Shown: positions 29,383-38,272 of the stretch, in pieces
How positions within the stretch are numbered: position 1 is the stretch's first letter
Layout: every line of letters starts with the position of its first letter
Origin: Bacteroidales bacterium
Lineage (GTDB): Bacteria; Bacteroidota; Bacteroidia; Bacteroidales; UBA10428
Assembly (NCBI GenBank): GCA_016934395.1
Contig: JAFGSZ010000080.1
Location: 1-64,000, forward strand
Direction: 5' to 3'
Length of the DNA: 64,000 bases
Position numbers and translations under genes: made by a program
Notes under the pieces: generated by a model
Told to the model about the DNA's origin: nothing
Database searches by the model: none
What the model saw: the letters and a program-made list of their open reading frames with translations, nothing else

Positions 29383-29958
29383 ATGCTGCAATTCCTTAAT
29401 GATATTGATACCCGGCTATTCCTATTTCTTAATGGTTTTCATTCACCGTTTTGGGATACTGTTATGTGGTGGATAAGCGGTAAAATTCAATGGTTGCCTT
29501 TATATCTGGTATTAATTGGATGGATGATCTACAGATATAAATGGAAGACACTATACATCCTTTTGTTTGTAATAGTGCTTATCACACTTAGCGATCAGGG
29601 ATCTGTAAAATTATTCAAAGATGTTTTTCAACGGCTACGGCCCTGCCATACTCCCGAAATACAGCAATTTGTGCATATTGTAAATAATAAATGCGGCGGA
29701 TCATATGGATTTATATCCAGTCATGCAGCCAATTCATTTGCCCTGGCAATGTTTACAACACAACTATTTAAAAATAAAATCTATACTTATTTTATTTTTA
29801 GCTGGGCTTTAATTGTTTCCTACAGCAGAATTTACCTGGGCGTTCATTATCCCGGTGATATTCTGGGAGGAGCAGCTTGGGGAATCTGTTGTGGTTTAGT
29901 GGTTTTTTACTTATATACTTATATTGTAAAAAAGACCGGGCAAAAAACCCGGAATTGA
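29383..29958 (+). CDS. PAP2 family membrane phosphatase
   Basis: This is a 191-residue protein with about five membrane helices. The three PAP2 motifs are visible as KDVFQRLRP (K-x6-RP), SSHAANSFALA (SGH variant) and SRIYLGVHYPGDILGG (S-R-x5-H-x3-D). Such enzymes dephosphorylate lipid phosphates such as undecaprenyl pyrophosphate, phosphatidylglycerol phosphate or lipid A; the substrate here is not determined. It follows obgE by 3 bp and is convergent with pepT, only 4 bp apart. Confidence 0.88.
   Translation: MLQFLNDIDTRLFLFLNGFHSPFWDTVMWWISGKIQWLPLYLVLIGWMIYRYKWKTLYILLFVIVLITLSDQGSVKLFKDVFQRLRPCHTPEIQQFVHIVNNKCGGSYGFISSHAANSFALAMFTTQLFKNKIYTYFIFSWALIVSYSRIYLGVHYPGDILGGAAWGICCGLVVFYLYTYIVKKTGQKTRN
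29936..29952 (-). terminator. Terminator of pepT embedded in the end of the PAP2 gene
   Basis: CCGGG and CCCGG arms flank a 7-nt loop. Read on the minus strand the hairpin is followed by TCTTTTTTAC, a good U-tract for the convergent pepT transcript. The hairpin uses the last codons of the PAP2 gene. Confidence 0.6.
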
Positions 29959-29962
29959 AATT

Positions 29963-31183
29963 TTATCTCGTATTCATTTCAGAAATTTTTACAATAACAT
30001 CCACTGCCCGTTCCATAGATTTTACAGGAATAAATTCGTACCGGGAATGAAAATTATGCCCTCCGGCAAAAATATTCGGACAGGGTAATCCCATATATGA
30101 AAGACGGGCGCCATCGGTACCTCCGCGAATAGGAATTATTTTAGGGGAAATTCCCAATTCTTTCATAGCTTTTATAGCCAGTTCCACAACATGATAAACC
30201 GGTTCAATTTTTTCACGCATATTATAATACTGGTCCACCATGGTAATTTTTACCGTTCCGGCGCCATATTTCATGTTTAGATGATCTACAATTTTTATCA
30301 TCATATCTTTTTTCTTCTCGAATTTACCCTTATCATGGTCTCTTATAATATAACTTACCGATGAAGAGTCTACGGTGCCTTTGATATCCGTAAGATGATA
30401 AAAACCTTCATAAGCTTCAGTATGCTCAGGGCTTTGATGGGGAGGCAACATACTGTTCAGTTCCATGGCAATTAAAATTGAATTTTTCATTTTGTCCTTT
30501 GCCGTTCCCGGATGAACATTTAATCCCTGAATTGAAATTTTTGCACGTGCTGCATTAAAGTTCTCATATTCCAGTTCACCTATACCACCGCCATCGAGGG
30601 TATATGCAAAATCTGCCCCGAATTTTTTTACATCAAATTTATCGGCCCCCCTGCCAATTTCTTCATCGGGGGTAAATCCTATTTTTATGGGCCCGTGTTT
30701 TACTTCCGGATGATTGACCAAAAATTCTACAGCAGCCATAATTTCGGCTACTCCTGCTTTATCGTCCGCTCCTAGAAGGGTTGATCCATCTGAAGTAATA
30801 ATGGTCTGCCCGATATAATTATTCAATGAAGGAAAATCTTTTGAAGAAAGTACAATATTTTTCTTTGAATTTAACACAACGTTTTTACCCACATATTTTA
30901 CTATCTGTGGATTCACATTTGTACTTGTAAAATCCGGGGAGGTATCTACATGGGCAATAAATCCGATAATCGGTACAACTTTATCTGTATTTGCCGGTAA
31001 TGTGGCCATCAGATACCCGTTATTGTCCAGCGATGTATCTTTTAGTCCCATATCTTTTAACTCCTTTTCCAACAGTTTTAGTAAATCCCATTGTTTTTCG
31101 GTACTGGGCATATTAGAAGAATTTTCATCCGATTGTGTATCAATTTTCACATATCTTAAAAACCTGTCAACAATTTTTTCCAT
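29963..31183 (-). CDS. pepT: Peptidase T (tripeptide aminopeptidase)
   Basis: This is an M20 family dizinc peptidase of about 406 residues that cleaves the N-terminal residue of tripeptides in the cytoplasm. Metal ligands and motifs are GFIAHVDTSPD, LLGADDKAG, FTPDEEIGRGADKFD and GGHNFHSRYEF. I chose the ATG at 31183, which gives MEKIVDRFLRY and the usual family length. An upstream TTG at 31207 would add eight atypical residues. Confidence 0.95.
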   Translation of the reverse strand: MEKIVDRFLRYVKIDTQSDENSSNMPSTEKQWDLLKLLEKELKDMGLKDTSLDNNGYLMATLPANTDKVVPIIGFIAHVDTSPDFTSTNVNPQIVKYVGKNVVLNSKKNIVLSSKDFPSLNNYIGQTIITSDGSTLLGADDKAGVAEIMAAVEFLVNHPEVKHGPIKIGFTPDEEIGRGADKFDVKKFGADFAYTLDGGGIGELEYENFNAARAKISIQGLNVHPGTAKDKMKNSILIAMELNSMLPPHQSPEHTEAYEGFYHLTDIKGTVDSSSVSYIIRDHDKGKFEKKKDMMIKIVDHLNMKYGAGTVKITMVDQYYNMREKIEPVYHVVELAIKAMKELGISPKIIPIRGGTDGARLSYMGLPCPNIFAGGHNFHSRYEFIPVKSMERAVDVIVKISEMNTR

Positions 31184-31351
31184 TTTAATTTCTCGTTTTA
31201 ATATCAAAATGTTAAAGTAATAATTTTTTGCAATTTCATTTTATGATTTTTTACACCATAAACTAATTAAGGATTAAATCTTAAAACTATAAAAATGTTT
31301 ATCTTAAGGGCAACTTTATGTATTTCCTGTCGACAATAATAATAGTGTAGC

Positions 31352-32332
31352 ATGCTTGGGATAATCAATAAAATTACTGATCCACATTTTAATCTTGCTC
31401 TTGAAGAATATTTTCTAAAGAATTCCGATGAAGAAATTTTTATTATCTGGCAAAGCGATCCTGTAATTGTAGTGGGCAAACATCAAAACACCTATGCGGA
31501 AATTAATTATCCCTTTGTAAAAAAGGGACAGATAAAAGTTGCCCGCAGACTTACAGGCGGAGGTACAGTTTTTCATGATGAGGGCAATATTAATTTTACA
31601 TTTATTAGAAACGGTGAGCCTGGCAAGCTTGTTGATTTCAAGAGGTTTGTTACACCTGTAACACAATTTCTTAATAAAATTGGAGTGCCTGCTATGTTAG
31701 GTGGTAAAAATGATATCCTGATAAATGGTGAAAAAATTTCGGGCAATGCGGAACATGTGTATAAAACCCGTGTTCTGCACCATGGTACCCTTTTATATAA
31801 CTCCGATTTACCGTATCTAAAAGAGGCCATAAAAATAACAGCGGGTAAGTATTTCGATAAATCAGTTCAATCCAACCGAAGCAAAGTAGTAAACATATCT
31901 TCTTACCTGGATAAAACCTGGAATATAATACGGTTTAAAGATGCGGTTTTTGACTATGTTCTTAATTCATTATCAGACACAGAAAAATATACCCTCTCAG
32001 ACAACGACATTAGTATTGCCGGGAACCTGGCAAAAAATAAATACGCTACCTGGGCATGGATATATGGTTATTCTCCGGCATATATTCTAAAAAATTATTT
32101 CACAATAAAAAATTTAAAGGTCCATTTTGAGCTTTCTGTAAGTAAAGGATTTATAAGGGAATTCCTTTTCAACGATGATGTGTTGCCTTTTGGCACAAGG
32201 AAATATTTAACCGGTATTCTTAATAATTTACAGCATAAGGAAGATATTATTCGCAATAAATTGCATACAAAAAAAGACAAATTACACTTGTCGGATAAAG
32301 AGATAGAAGCATTTTTAAGTTCATTATTTTAA
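31352..32332 (+). CDS. lplA: Lipoate-protein ligase A
   Basis: This is a 326-residue enzyme that activates free lipoate with ATP and attaches it to lipoyl domains of 2-oxoacid dehydrogenases and GcvH. Family motifs are RRLTGGGTVFHDEGNINFTF (RR-x-GGG-x2-H-D loop), KISGNAEHVYKTRVLHHGTLL, and the accessory C-terminal domain. The start gives MLGIINKITDPHFNLALEEYF, the canonical N-terminus. It is a monocistronic plus-strand gene. Confidence 0.93.
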   Translation: MLGIINKITDPHFNLALEEYFLKNSDEEIFIIWQSDPVIVVGKHQNTYAEINYPFVKKGQIKVARRLTGGGTVFHDEGNINFTFIRNGEPGKLVDFKRFVTPVTQFLNKIGVPAMLGGKNDILINGEKISGNAEHVYKTRVLHHGTLLYNSDLPYLKEAIKITAGKYFDKSVQSNRSKVVNISSYLDKTWNIIRFKDAVFDYVLNSLSDTEKYTLSDNDISIAGNLAKNKYATWAWIYGYSPAYILKNYFTIKNLKVHFELSVSKGFIREFLFNDDVLPFGTRKYLTGILNNLQHKEDIIRNKLHTKKDKLHLSDKEIEAFLSSLF

Positions 32333-32338
32333 TAAAAA

Positions 32339-32364
32339 AAGCACGGCATCAAAAATGCGTGCTT
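32339..32364 (-). terminator. Bidirectional-type terminator between lplA and a secreted protein gene
   Basis: AAGCACGGCAT and ATGCGTGCTT arms (one bulged G) flank a short A-rich loop. On the minus strand it is followed by TTTTTTTATT, a strong U-tract for the convergent gene at 32388. It may also stop lplA transcripts. Confidence 0.7.
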
Positions 32365-32387
32365 CATTAATAAATATAAATCAAAAA

Positions 32388-32987
32388 CTATAATACAACC
32401 CCGCCTTTTAACGGATTATCTTCAGTGTCTTCCATTTCAGCTTCTTCATCAATAGGTTCTAATCCGTATACAATTCCTTTAATAAAATATCCGGGATATT
32501 CGCCATATCCACCTGTAGATTCTTTATGGGTAATAAGAATTACCACACCCTTCATATTAGCAGCTTTTTTTTGCATACGAATAGTAGCGCTTTTTTTTGC
32601 AGCTTTAGGACTTCTGGAGCTGGCTGCCGATTTGGCCGATACTACTCCCCTCCGGTAAAGGTCAACCACATCTTTTTTATTTTCAGTTAACCACACGGCT
32701 TCCCACTGATAATCTTCCACCATTTCAAAAACTGGTTTATTATATTCCTCAATCCTCCCGTTTTTAAACACTATTTTTTGAATCTGTTTTCTCTCAATGG
32801 TAAACACTTCGGGTTCTCCCGGGTATACAAAGCTTACATATGATGATGTAACTTTTGTAACATCAACAGGTAAAATCTGTCCGCCAAGTTTAAAAATAGT
32901 ATCGCGAGGGGGCTCACTCGTATTTGTTTGACCAAAAACGAATGTTGCCATCAATAAAATTCCCGTGATTAATAATAATCTTTTCAT
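32388..32987 (-). CDS. Exported protein of unknown function
   Basis: This is a 199-residue protein with a clean signal peptide (MKRLLLITGILLMATFVFGQ). The mature N-terminal part has an alternating pattern (ILPVDVTKVTSSYVSFVYPG then FTIERKQIQKIVFKNGRIEEY) that resembles short conserved secreted Bacteroidota proteins. A Lys/Ala-rich central segment (SAASSRSPKAAKKSATIRMQKKAA) and an acidic C-terminus follow. There are no catalytic motifs. It has its own promoter and terminator. Confidence 0.65.
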   Translation of the reverse strand: MKRLLLITGILLMATFVFGQTNTSEPPRDTIFKLGGQILPVDVTKVTSSYVSFVYPGEPEVFTIERKQIQKIVFKNGRIEEYNKPVFEMVEDYQWEAVWLTENKKDVVDLYRRGVVSAKSAASSRSPKAAKKSATIRMQKKAANMKGVVILITHKESTGGYGEYPGYFIKGIVYGLEPIDEEAEMEDTEDNPLKGGVVL

Positions 32988-33023
32988 AACTCATCCTCTT
33001 ATAAAAATGTACTAACTTTTGTT

Positions 33024-33056
33024 CAAATATAGTACCAAAATTTGTTTTAGGGTAAA
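33024..33056 (-). promoter_or_regulatory. Promoter of the secreted-protein gene
   Basis: On the minus strand, TATATTTG (33024-33031) is a perfect TAnnTTTG -7 box, with TTTA (33053-33056) 21 nt upstream as an imperfect -33 element. The predicted start is about 30 nt before the ATG at 32987. Confidence 0.5.
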
Positions 33057-33104
33057 ACTTAAAAAATACGGGTATAGCGCCTGTATTTTTATTTATGTGC
33101 AAAT

Positions 33105-33449
33105 TTATGAACTTTTGTTTCCTGCTGATAAAAAATAGAATGCTAAAGAAACCGAAATAAATTCATCAATAAGATATTCACCAATACTGCCGTTAAAAAT
33201 TTTTATTAACTGGTAAACAGATAATATCAAAATAATAAGACTTGAGATTATAGTCAATGAAGGATCTTTAAGAAATCCTCCAACCAGGAGCAACAATCCG
33301 GACAATAAAAAAATAAGTGAAAAATAAAATCCAACAGACTTAATGTTAAAATTCAAAAAAATGGTGTAGTTTGCAAAAAATATCACGATAATCAGACTTA
33401 ATCTTAATATCCATCGCGCTAATCCTCTGGCTGATTTTAATGGCTTCAT
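33105..33449 (-). CDS. Small four-helix membrane protein of unknown function
   Basis: This is a 114-residue, mostly hydrophobic protein with an N-terminal basic segment (MKPLKSARGLARWILR) and about four predicted membrane helices (roughly 14-32, 37-58, 63-83, 93-108). I see no recognisable motif. It stands alone, between a secreted protein gene on the same strand and plsC on the other. Confidence 0.5.
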   Translation of the reverse strand: MKPLKSARGLARWILRLSLIIVIFFANYTIFLNFNIKSVGFYFSLIFLLSGLLLLVGGFLKDPSLTIISSLIILILSVYQLIKIFNGSIGEYLIDEFISVSLAFYFLSAGNKSS

Positions 33450-33512
33450 AACTTATAATATAAATAAAAACCAAGTTAGAAAATTTTCATTAGTGCATAA
33501 AAAAATTGAACG

Positions 33513-33520
33513 TAAATTTG
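33513..33520 (+). promoter_or_regulatory. -7 box upstream of plsC
   Basis: TAAATTTG matches TAnnTTTG and ends 23 bp before the plsC ATG. No convincing -33 element at the expected spacing was found. Confidence 0.35.
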
Positions 33521-33543
33521 TACACAATACTAATTAATTCTTA

Positions 33544-34290
33544 ATGAAATTTCTTATTATTTCAATTTATGTATGGCTGTTATTTCTACTTAGCAGTGTG
33601 GTTTTATTATTCCCTGCCTTTTTTGTTTGGCTGATAACATTTCCCTTTGACAGGAATCATAGAATTCTTCATCAGTTTACCTCATGGTGGGCCGGACTGT
33701 ATATATTAATCAATCCATTATGGAAAGTAGCTATTGAAAACCCGGAAAAACTTGACAAAAAGAAAACATATATTATTATCTCAAACCACCAGTCGATGCT
33801 GGATACAGTGGTATTGTTTCATATCCGTTCCCATTTTAAATGGGTATCTAAAATTGAAAATTTCAGATTGCCAATAATCGGATGGGTGATGAGAATGAAT
33901 GGCTATATACAGGTTATAAGAGGCGACAAAGAAAGCGCAATAAATATGGTAAATACATGTAAAAAGTATTTAAATTACGGCGTTTCGGTATTGATATTTC
34001 CGGAAGGAACAAGATCGATAAATGGAAATCTGGGTATGTTTAAAGAAGGTGCCTTTCGACTGGCGGTTGATGCACAATTCCCAATATTACCTCTTTTAAT
34101 TGACGGCACCGGAGAAAACCTGCCAAAAAAAGGACTGGTATTCAGAAACTCTAATCTGATGAAAATCTGTATTCTTGATGAAATACCGGTTGAATATTTC
34201 CAACATATGTCCCCGGAAGATCTTACAGTTGATATATATAATAAAATGAAAAATGAACTTAAGGTTTGGCGAAATTCTGCAGGTAAATGA
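33544..34290 (+). CDS. plsC: 1-acyl-sn-glycerol-3-phosphate acyltransferase
   Basis: This is a 248-residue membrane enzyme that acylates lysophosphatidic acid to phosphatidic acid. The N-terminal membrane helices are followed by SNHQSMLDT (H-x4-D catalytic motif), a central GYIQVIRGD block, and FPEGTRS for glycerol-phosphate binding. It is the first gene of a tight three-gene cluster, with gaps of 6 and 9 bp, shared with an unknown Rossmann-like protein and a membrane MutS-like ATPase. Confidence 0.93.
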   Translation: MKFLIISIYVWLLFLLSSVVLLFPAFFVWLITFPFDRNHRILHQFTSWWAGLYILINPLWKVAIENPEKLDKKKTYIIISNHQSMLDTVVLFHIRSHFKWVSKIENFRLPIIGWVMRMNGYIQVIRGDKESAINMVNTCKKYLNYGVSVLIFPEGTRSINGNLGMFKEGAFRLAVDAQFPILPLLIDGTGENLPKKGLVFRNSNLMKICILDEIPVEYFQHMSPEDLTVDIYNKMKNELKVWRNSAGK

Positions 34291-34296
34291 TAAAAT

Positions 34297-35073
34297 ATGG
34301 CGATTCTTTCAGATACACAGATATATAAAAAAATGGGGTATTACGCTGATCAGCGCGGAATTTATCGCCGGTTTATCCGTGAAAAAGAAAACTGGAAAAA
34401 TCATCTTGAACGATCAAAAGAATTTATGCTCAAATGTGTGAAAAACAAACCGGTAAAAAAAATTGCTATCCTGGGAAGCGGATGGTTGCTTGATGTTCCT
34501 GTTGAAAATTTCCGTGATTCACAATATACTATTCATCTTTACGACATTTATCATCCGAAACCCATTTTAAGAAAATTTTCTGCACATCCGAATATCAGAT
34601 TTTTTTATGCTGATATTACAGGCGGAGTTACAGTTCAGGTTTACAAACTTACCAGGAAAAATAAAAAAACCGGGATAAAAATTCCTTTATCTGAAATCAG
34701 GTGCCCGGAATTTACACCTGAAGAAAATGTTGATTTTACGGTTTCCCTGAATATATTAAATCAACTTGACATACTAATAATTGATTACCTGAATAACTTT
34801 AAGATATACACAAATAACGAACTTTCTGAATTCAGGGCACGCATTCAGGCTTCGCATATACATTCGCTAATTCCCGGAAAATCTTGCCTGATAACGGATT
34901 ATATTGAAAATACACTGAATAAAAAATCCCTGTCAACAGAAACAAGATCATTAATCCATACCCCACTGCCTAAAGGGAAAAACCGTGAAAACTGGAAATG
35001 GAATTTTGATACCCAAATGAATTATTATCCCAATAAAACCACTATATTCGATGTAGTGGGAATTGAATTATAA
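34297..35073 (+). CDS. Unknown cytoplasmic protein, possibly Rossmann-like
   Basis: This is a 258-residue protein with no signal or membrane segment. After a basic helical N-terminus, residues about 50-75 read KKIAILGSGWLLDVP followed by an acidic turn (HLYDIYHPK), which resembles the SAM-binding strand-loop-helix of methyltransferases. The rest lacks clear catalytic motifs. It lies 6 bp after plsC and 9 bp before the MutS-like gene, so it is co-expressed with them. I cannot name the family. Confidence 0.6.
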   Translation: MAILSDTQIYKKMGYYADQRGIYRRFIREKENWKNHLERSKEFMLKCVKNKPVKKIAILGSGWLLDVPVENFRDSQYTIHLYDIYHPKPILRKFSAHPNIRFFYADITGGVTVQVYKLTRKNKKTGIKIPLSEIRCPEFTPEENVDFTVSLNILNQLDILIIDYLNNFKIYTNNELSEFRARIQASHIHSLIPGKSCLITDYIENTLNKKSLSTETRSLIHTPLPKGKNRENWKWNFDTQMNYYPNKTTIFDVVGIEL

Positions 35074-35082
35074 CATATTAAC

Positions 35083-36879
35083 ATGTCTGAAGCCATAACT
35101 ATTTATAAAAAAAAGGTCCAAACGCTGGAAATAGAATCGAATAAATTAAAAAGCCTCCTAAAATTAATAGCCATCTGGCGGCTGGTATTTTTTACTGCCC
35201 CTATTTTTTTTCTTATCTATTCATCACAACTTGGCACATTTACGACTATTACGGGAATAGTGATTTCACTGGTATTTTTTGTTTTTCTAATAAAGCGTTA
35301 TCTTATTATAACTGATAAAAAGGATCATAAAGGCCATCTTATAGAAATTAACAAGCTCGAAATTGATGCTTTGGATAATAAAATTTCAGCTTTCCCCGAT
35401 GGTACAGAATATATCGATCCAAACCATCCATTTAGCCTCGATCTTGATATTTTTGGTGAAGGGTCCGTCTTTCAGTTCCTTAACCGGACTATTACCCGGC
35501 CAGGTAAAGAAAAGCTGGCTTATTTGCTTTCGGTTGTGAATCTTAATCCCCGGGATATTATTTCGAGACAACAATCTGTAAAAGAACTTTCAGCTATGCT
35601 CGACTTGAGGCAGGATTTTAATGCAACTGGCAAAATAGCCGCCGATAGTGATTCGGATCTGTCTAATCTGCATTTATGGCTTGCAGAACCGGGCATTTTT
35701 ATCCAAAATCGTATTTACAAATTCCTGGCATTTTTCTTACCTGCCCTTTCGCTTATATTTTTAACATTAACATTTATCGATTTCGGTTTTATTAATGTAC
35801 TTATAATGATTCTTCTGTTGCAGTTTTTTGTTGTAGGAATAAAATTTAAATACACCAACCGGATTCACGGCTTAATAGGTAAAAGGCTTTCGATGCTTAG
35901 AAAATATGGAAAACTCATTTCGTTTTTAGAAGATCAGAATTACAATTCTCCAGGATTAAATACACTTAAATCAAAACTAATATCACATTCCGAGTCTGCA
36001 TCTAAGATCATTCAAAAACTGGCCCGTATTGTTTCAGCCTTCGATAACCGGCTTAACCTGCTTGTTGGATTTTTTCTGAACGGCATATTATTATGGGATA
36101 TTCAATGTATGCTCCGCCTGGAGAAATGGAAACTCAGCCATAAAAATGATATCCCAAAATGGCTTGAGGTTCTTGGTGAATATGATGCTTTGTTAAGCCT
36201 ATCGAACTTTTATTTTAATAATCCCGAATTTGTATTCCCGGAATTTTCAGATGCTGTAATCTTTAAAGCTTCAGAAATCGGACATCCTTTAATCCCTATT
36301 TCTGAAAGGGTAAATAACTCCCTGGAAATTAAAAAAGAAGGAAATTTTATAATTATTACCGGAGCCAACATGGCTGGGAAAAGCACTTTCCTCAGAACCA
36401 TAGGTGCCAATATTATTTTGGGAATGGCCGGGGCGCCTGTTTGTGCTGCTAGTTTACAGTTTAAACCCATGCCATTATTTACCAGCATGCGAACAAACGA
36501 TTCGTTACAAAAACACGAATCCTACTTTTATGCAGAGCTCAAGCGTCTTAAAGAACTTATTGACGAGCTTAAAAAATCAAACCGTATATTTATAATCCTT
36601 GATGAAATACTGAAAGGCACAAATTCTAAGGATAAACAGCTTGGATCGCAAGCCGTGCTCAAACAGATCATCCATAGAAAAGGAACCGGATTAATTGCAA
36701 CCCACGATCTTGAACTTGCCAAAATGGAACAACAATTTCCTGATAAAATAAAAAATAAATGTTTTGAAATAGAAATTGAAGGGGCCAAAATTTATTTTGA
36801 TTATAAGCTGGTTGACGGTATTACAAAAAAAATGAATGCTTCATTGTTAATGCAACAAATGGGGATTATTGACAGCTAA
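35083..36879 (+). CDS. Membrane-anchored MutS-like ATPase
   Basis: This is a 598-residue protein. The N-terminal part has two membrane helices (about 28-70) and another hydrophobic pair near 213-250, with a MutS core-like helical region between and after. The C-terminal MutS domain V ATPase has Walker A in TGANMAGKSTFLRTIG (about 425-440), Walker B in IFIILDEILKGTNSKDK, and the switch histidine in ATHDLELAKMEQQ. It lacks the mismatch-recognition domain I. Membrane-embedded MutS-related proteins are known in Bacteroidota with no established function; a role in classical mismatch repair is unlikely. Confidence 0.85.
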   Translation: MSEAITIYKKKVQTLEIESNKLKSLLKLIAIWRLVFFTAPIFFLIYSSQLGTFTTITGIVISLVFFVFLIKRYLIITDKKDHKGHLIEINKLEIDALDNKISAFPDGTEYIDPNHPFSLDLDIFGEGSVFQFLNRTITRPGKEKLAYLLSVVNLNPRDIISRQQSVKELSAMLDLRQDFNATGKIAADSDSDLSNLHLWLAEPGIFIQNRIYKFLAFFLPALSLIFLTLTFIDFGFINVLIMILLLQFFVVGIKFKYTNRIHGLIGKRLSMLRKYGKLISFLEDQNYNSPGLNTLKSKLISHSESASKIIQKLARIVSAFDNRLNLLVGFFLNGILLWDIQCMLRLEKWKLSHKNDIPKWLEVLGEYDALLSLSNFYFNNPEFVFPEFSDAVIFKASEIGHPLIPISERVNNSLEIKKEGNFIIITGANMAGKSTFLRTIGANIILGMAGAPVCAASLQFKPMPLFTSMRTNDSLQKHESYFYAELKRLKELIDELKKSNRIFIILDEILKGTNSKDKQLGSQAVLKQIIHRKGTGLIATHDLELAKMEQQFPDKIKNKCFEIEIEGAKIYFDYKLVDGITKKMNASLLMQQMGIIDS

Positions 36880-36967
36880 GAAAAAATTTAATAAATTAGT
36901 ATACTTAAAATAAATAACGTTCTCTGTATTTTAATTATAAGTTAGTCGATATAAATGATCAAATGTT

Positions 36968-37327
36968 ATGGAAAAACGATGCCTTCAATGCGGCGACATG
37001 ATCATCGGCCGTGTTGACAAAAAATTTTGTACTGATCAATGCCGGAGTACTTACAACAACAACCTCAGGCAGGATATTAATAATTTGGTAAAAAAAATAA
37101 ACTACACGATCCGGAAAAACAGGAGAATACTTGCCGATTTTAATCCCAATGGAAAATCAAAAGTGCACCAATCGGATTTAATGGATAAAGGATTCAATTT
37201 TAATTATTATACAAATACATTTACCACTAAAAGAGGAAGTATTTATTATTTCTGTTACGACCAGGGATATCTGCCTATTGATAAAGGATACTATGCACTG
37301 GTGCACAAATTGGATTATGTTAATTAA
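36968..37327 (+). CDS. Small zinc-ribbon protein of unknown function
   Basis: This is a 119-residue protein. It starts with a CxxC...CxxxC-type zinc ribbon (CLQCGDMIIGRVDKKFC then DQCRS), followed by a basic helix (about 30-60) and an aromatic-rich C-terminus (RGSIYYFCYDQGYLP) of winged-helix-like size. It could bind nucleic acid. It lies 5 bp upstream of a methyltransferase gene, suggesting co-transcription. Confidence 0.7.
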   Translation: MEKRCLQCGDMIIGRVDKKFCTDQCRSTYNNNLRQDINNLVKKINYTIRKNRRILADFNPNGKSKVHQSDLMDKGFNFNYYTNTFTTKRGSIYYFCYDQGYLPIDKGYYALVHKLDYVN

Positions 37328-37332
37328 TAAGC

Positions 37333-38100
37333 ATGGAAAAAGATTTTGAATATCCCGATTATTTTGCCCGTTTTTACGATATTCTATATGCGCATATACG
37401 TGAAGGAAAAGATTGTGCCTTTTATCTCGATGAAATTGCAAAAGCAACCGGAAGAATACTGGAAATAGGTGTGGGGACAGGCAGATGTTTTAAAACCGCT
37501 TTAAATAAAGGTGCAGATATTTATGGTGTTGATATTAGTAAGCCCATGGTCGACCAATTAAAATCAACGCTTGACAAAAAATATCATCACCGCATTAAAC
37601 AGCTTGATGCAGTAAATATGAAACTCAACCAAACATTCGACTTAATTATTGCACCCTTCAGGGTGTTTTCACATGTGTTGAATGAAAAAGATCAAATCAG
37701 GTTTCTAAATACAGTATCCAGCCATCTTAATCCGGGTGGCCGGTTTATATTTGATTTATTTGTACCTAATCCAATAATTCTTGCATACGGAATTCAAAAT
37801 CAAACCGATTTTGAAGGGGAATACGAACCCGGAAAAAGACTTACCCGAACAGTAAATTCTGTTCCCGATATAGTTAACCAGCTTTTTAATATAACAATGA
37901 TATTCGCCTGGGATGAAAATAATACTTTGGTTAAAAAAAGCTGGGGTTTTAAAATGCGGTTTTTTTTTAAATATGAAATTGAATATCTTATTCGGTTATC
38001 TGAATTAAATCTTGTGGCTTTTTATGGTGATTTTGATAAGAATCCCCTGACAAAAGATTCCAGGGAATTTATAATGGTTTGTGAAAGAAAAAATGCCTGA
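37333..38100 (+). CDS. Class I SAM-dependent methyltransferase
   Basis: This is a 255-residue protein with the SAM-binding motif I ILEIGVGTGRCF (about 37-48), an acidic motif after the second strand (IYGVDISKPMVDQL), and FDLIIAPFRVFSHVLN as motif IV. The C-terminal part is less conserved, so the methyl acceptor is unknown. It follows the zinc-ribbon gene by 5 bp. Confidence 0.85.
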   Translation: MEKDFEYPDYFARFYDILYAHIREGKDCAFYLDEIAKATGRILEIGVGTGRCFKTALNKGADIYGVDISKPMVDQLKSTLDKKYHHRIKQLDAVNMKLNQTFDLIIAPFRVFSHVLNEKDQIRFLNTVSSHLNPGGRFIFDLFVPNPIILAYGIQNQTDFEGEYEPGKRLTRTVNSVPDIVNQLFNITMIFAWDENNTLVKKSWGFKMRFFFKYEIEYLIRLSELNLVAFYGDFDKNPLTKDSREFIMVCERKNA

Positions 38101-38117
38101 TTTTAAATGGATCCTAT

Positions 38118-38152
38118 CAGCAACAATTTATTTCGATACATGCTGTTTTTTT
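38118..38152 (+). terminator. Possible terminator after the methyltransferase gene
   Basis: CAGCA and TGCTG arms with an 18-nt loop are followed by seven T residues. The stem is short and the loop long, so confidence is limited. Confidence 0.4.
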
Positions 38153-38220
38153 CTCATTATTATATTTCCAATAAATTAACCTAAAAATAAACTATATATT
38201 TTAACTCCCGGTTTTTCTAA

Positions 38221-38252
38221 TTTCAATTATTAGTCAATAAATACTATTTTTG
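38221..38252 (+). promoter_or_regulatory. Promoter of gpsA-pgi
   Basis: TATTTTTG (38245-38252) matches TAnnTTTG, with TTTC (38221-38224) exactly 20 nt upstream as a near -33 element. The box ends 20 bp before the gpsA ATG. Confidence 0.45.
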
Positions 38253-38272
38253 AGGTTTTTTACAGCTATTCT

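Noticed and set aside
31184..31207. TTG start for pepT eight codons upstream
   Set aside because: The ATG at 31183 yields MEKIVDRF and the normal family length.
35083..36879. DNA mismatch repair MutS or MutS2
   Set aside because: It lacks the mismatch-binding domain and the Smr nuclease domain, and has membrane helices.
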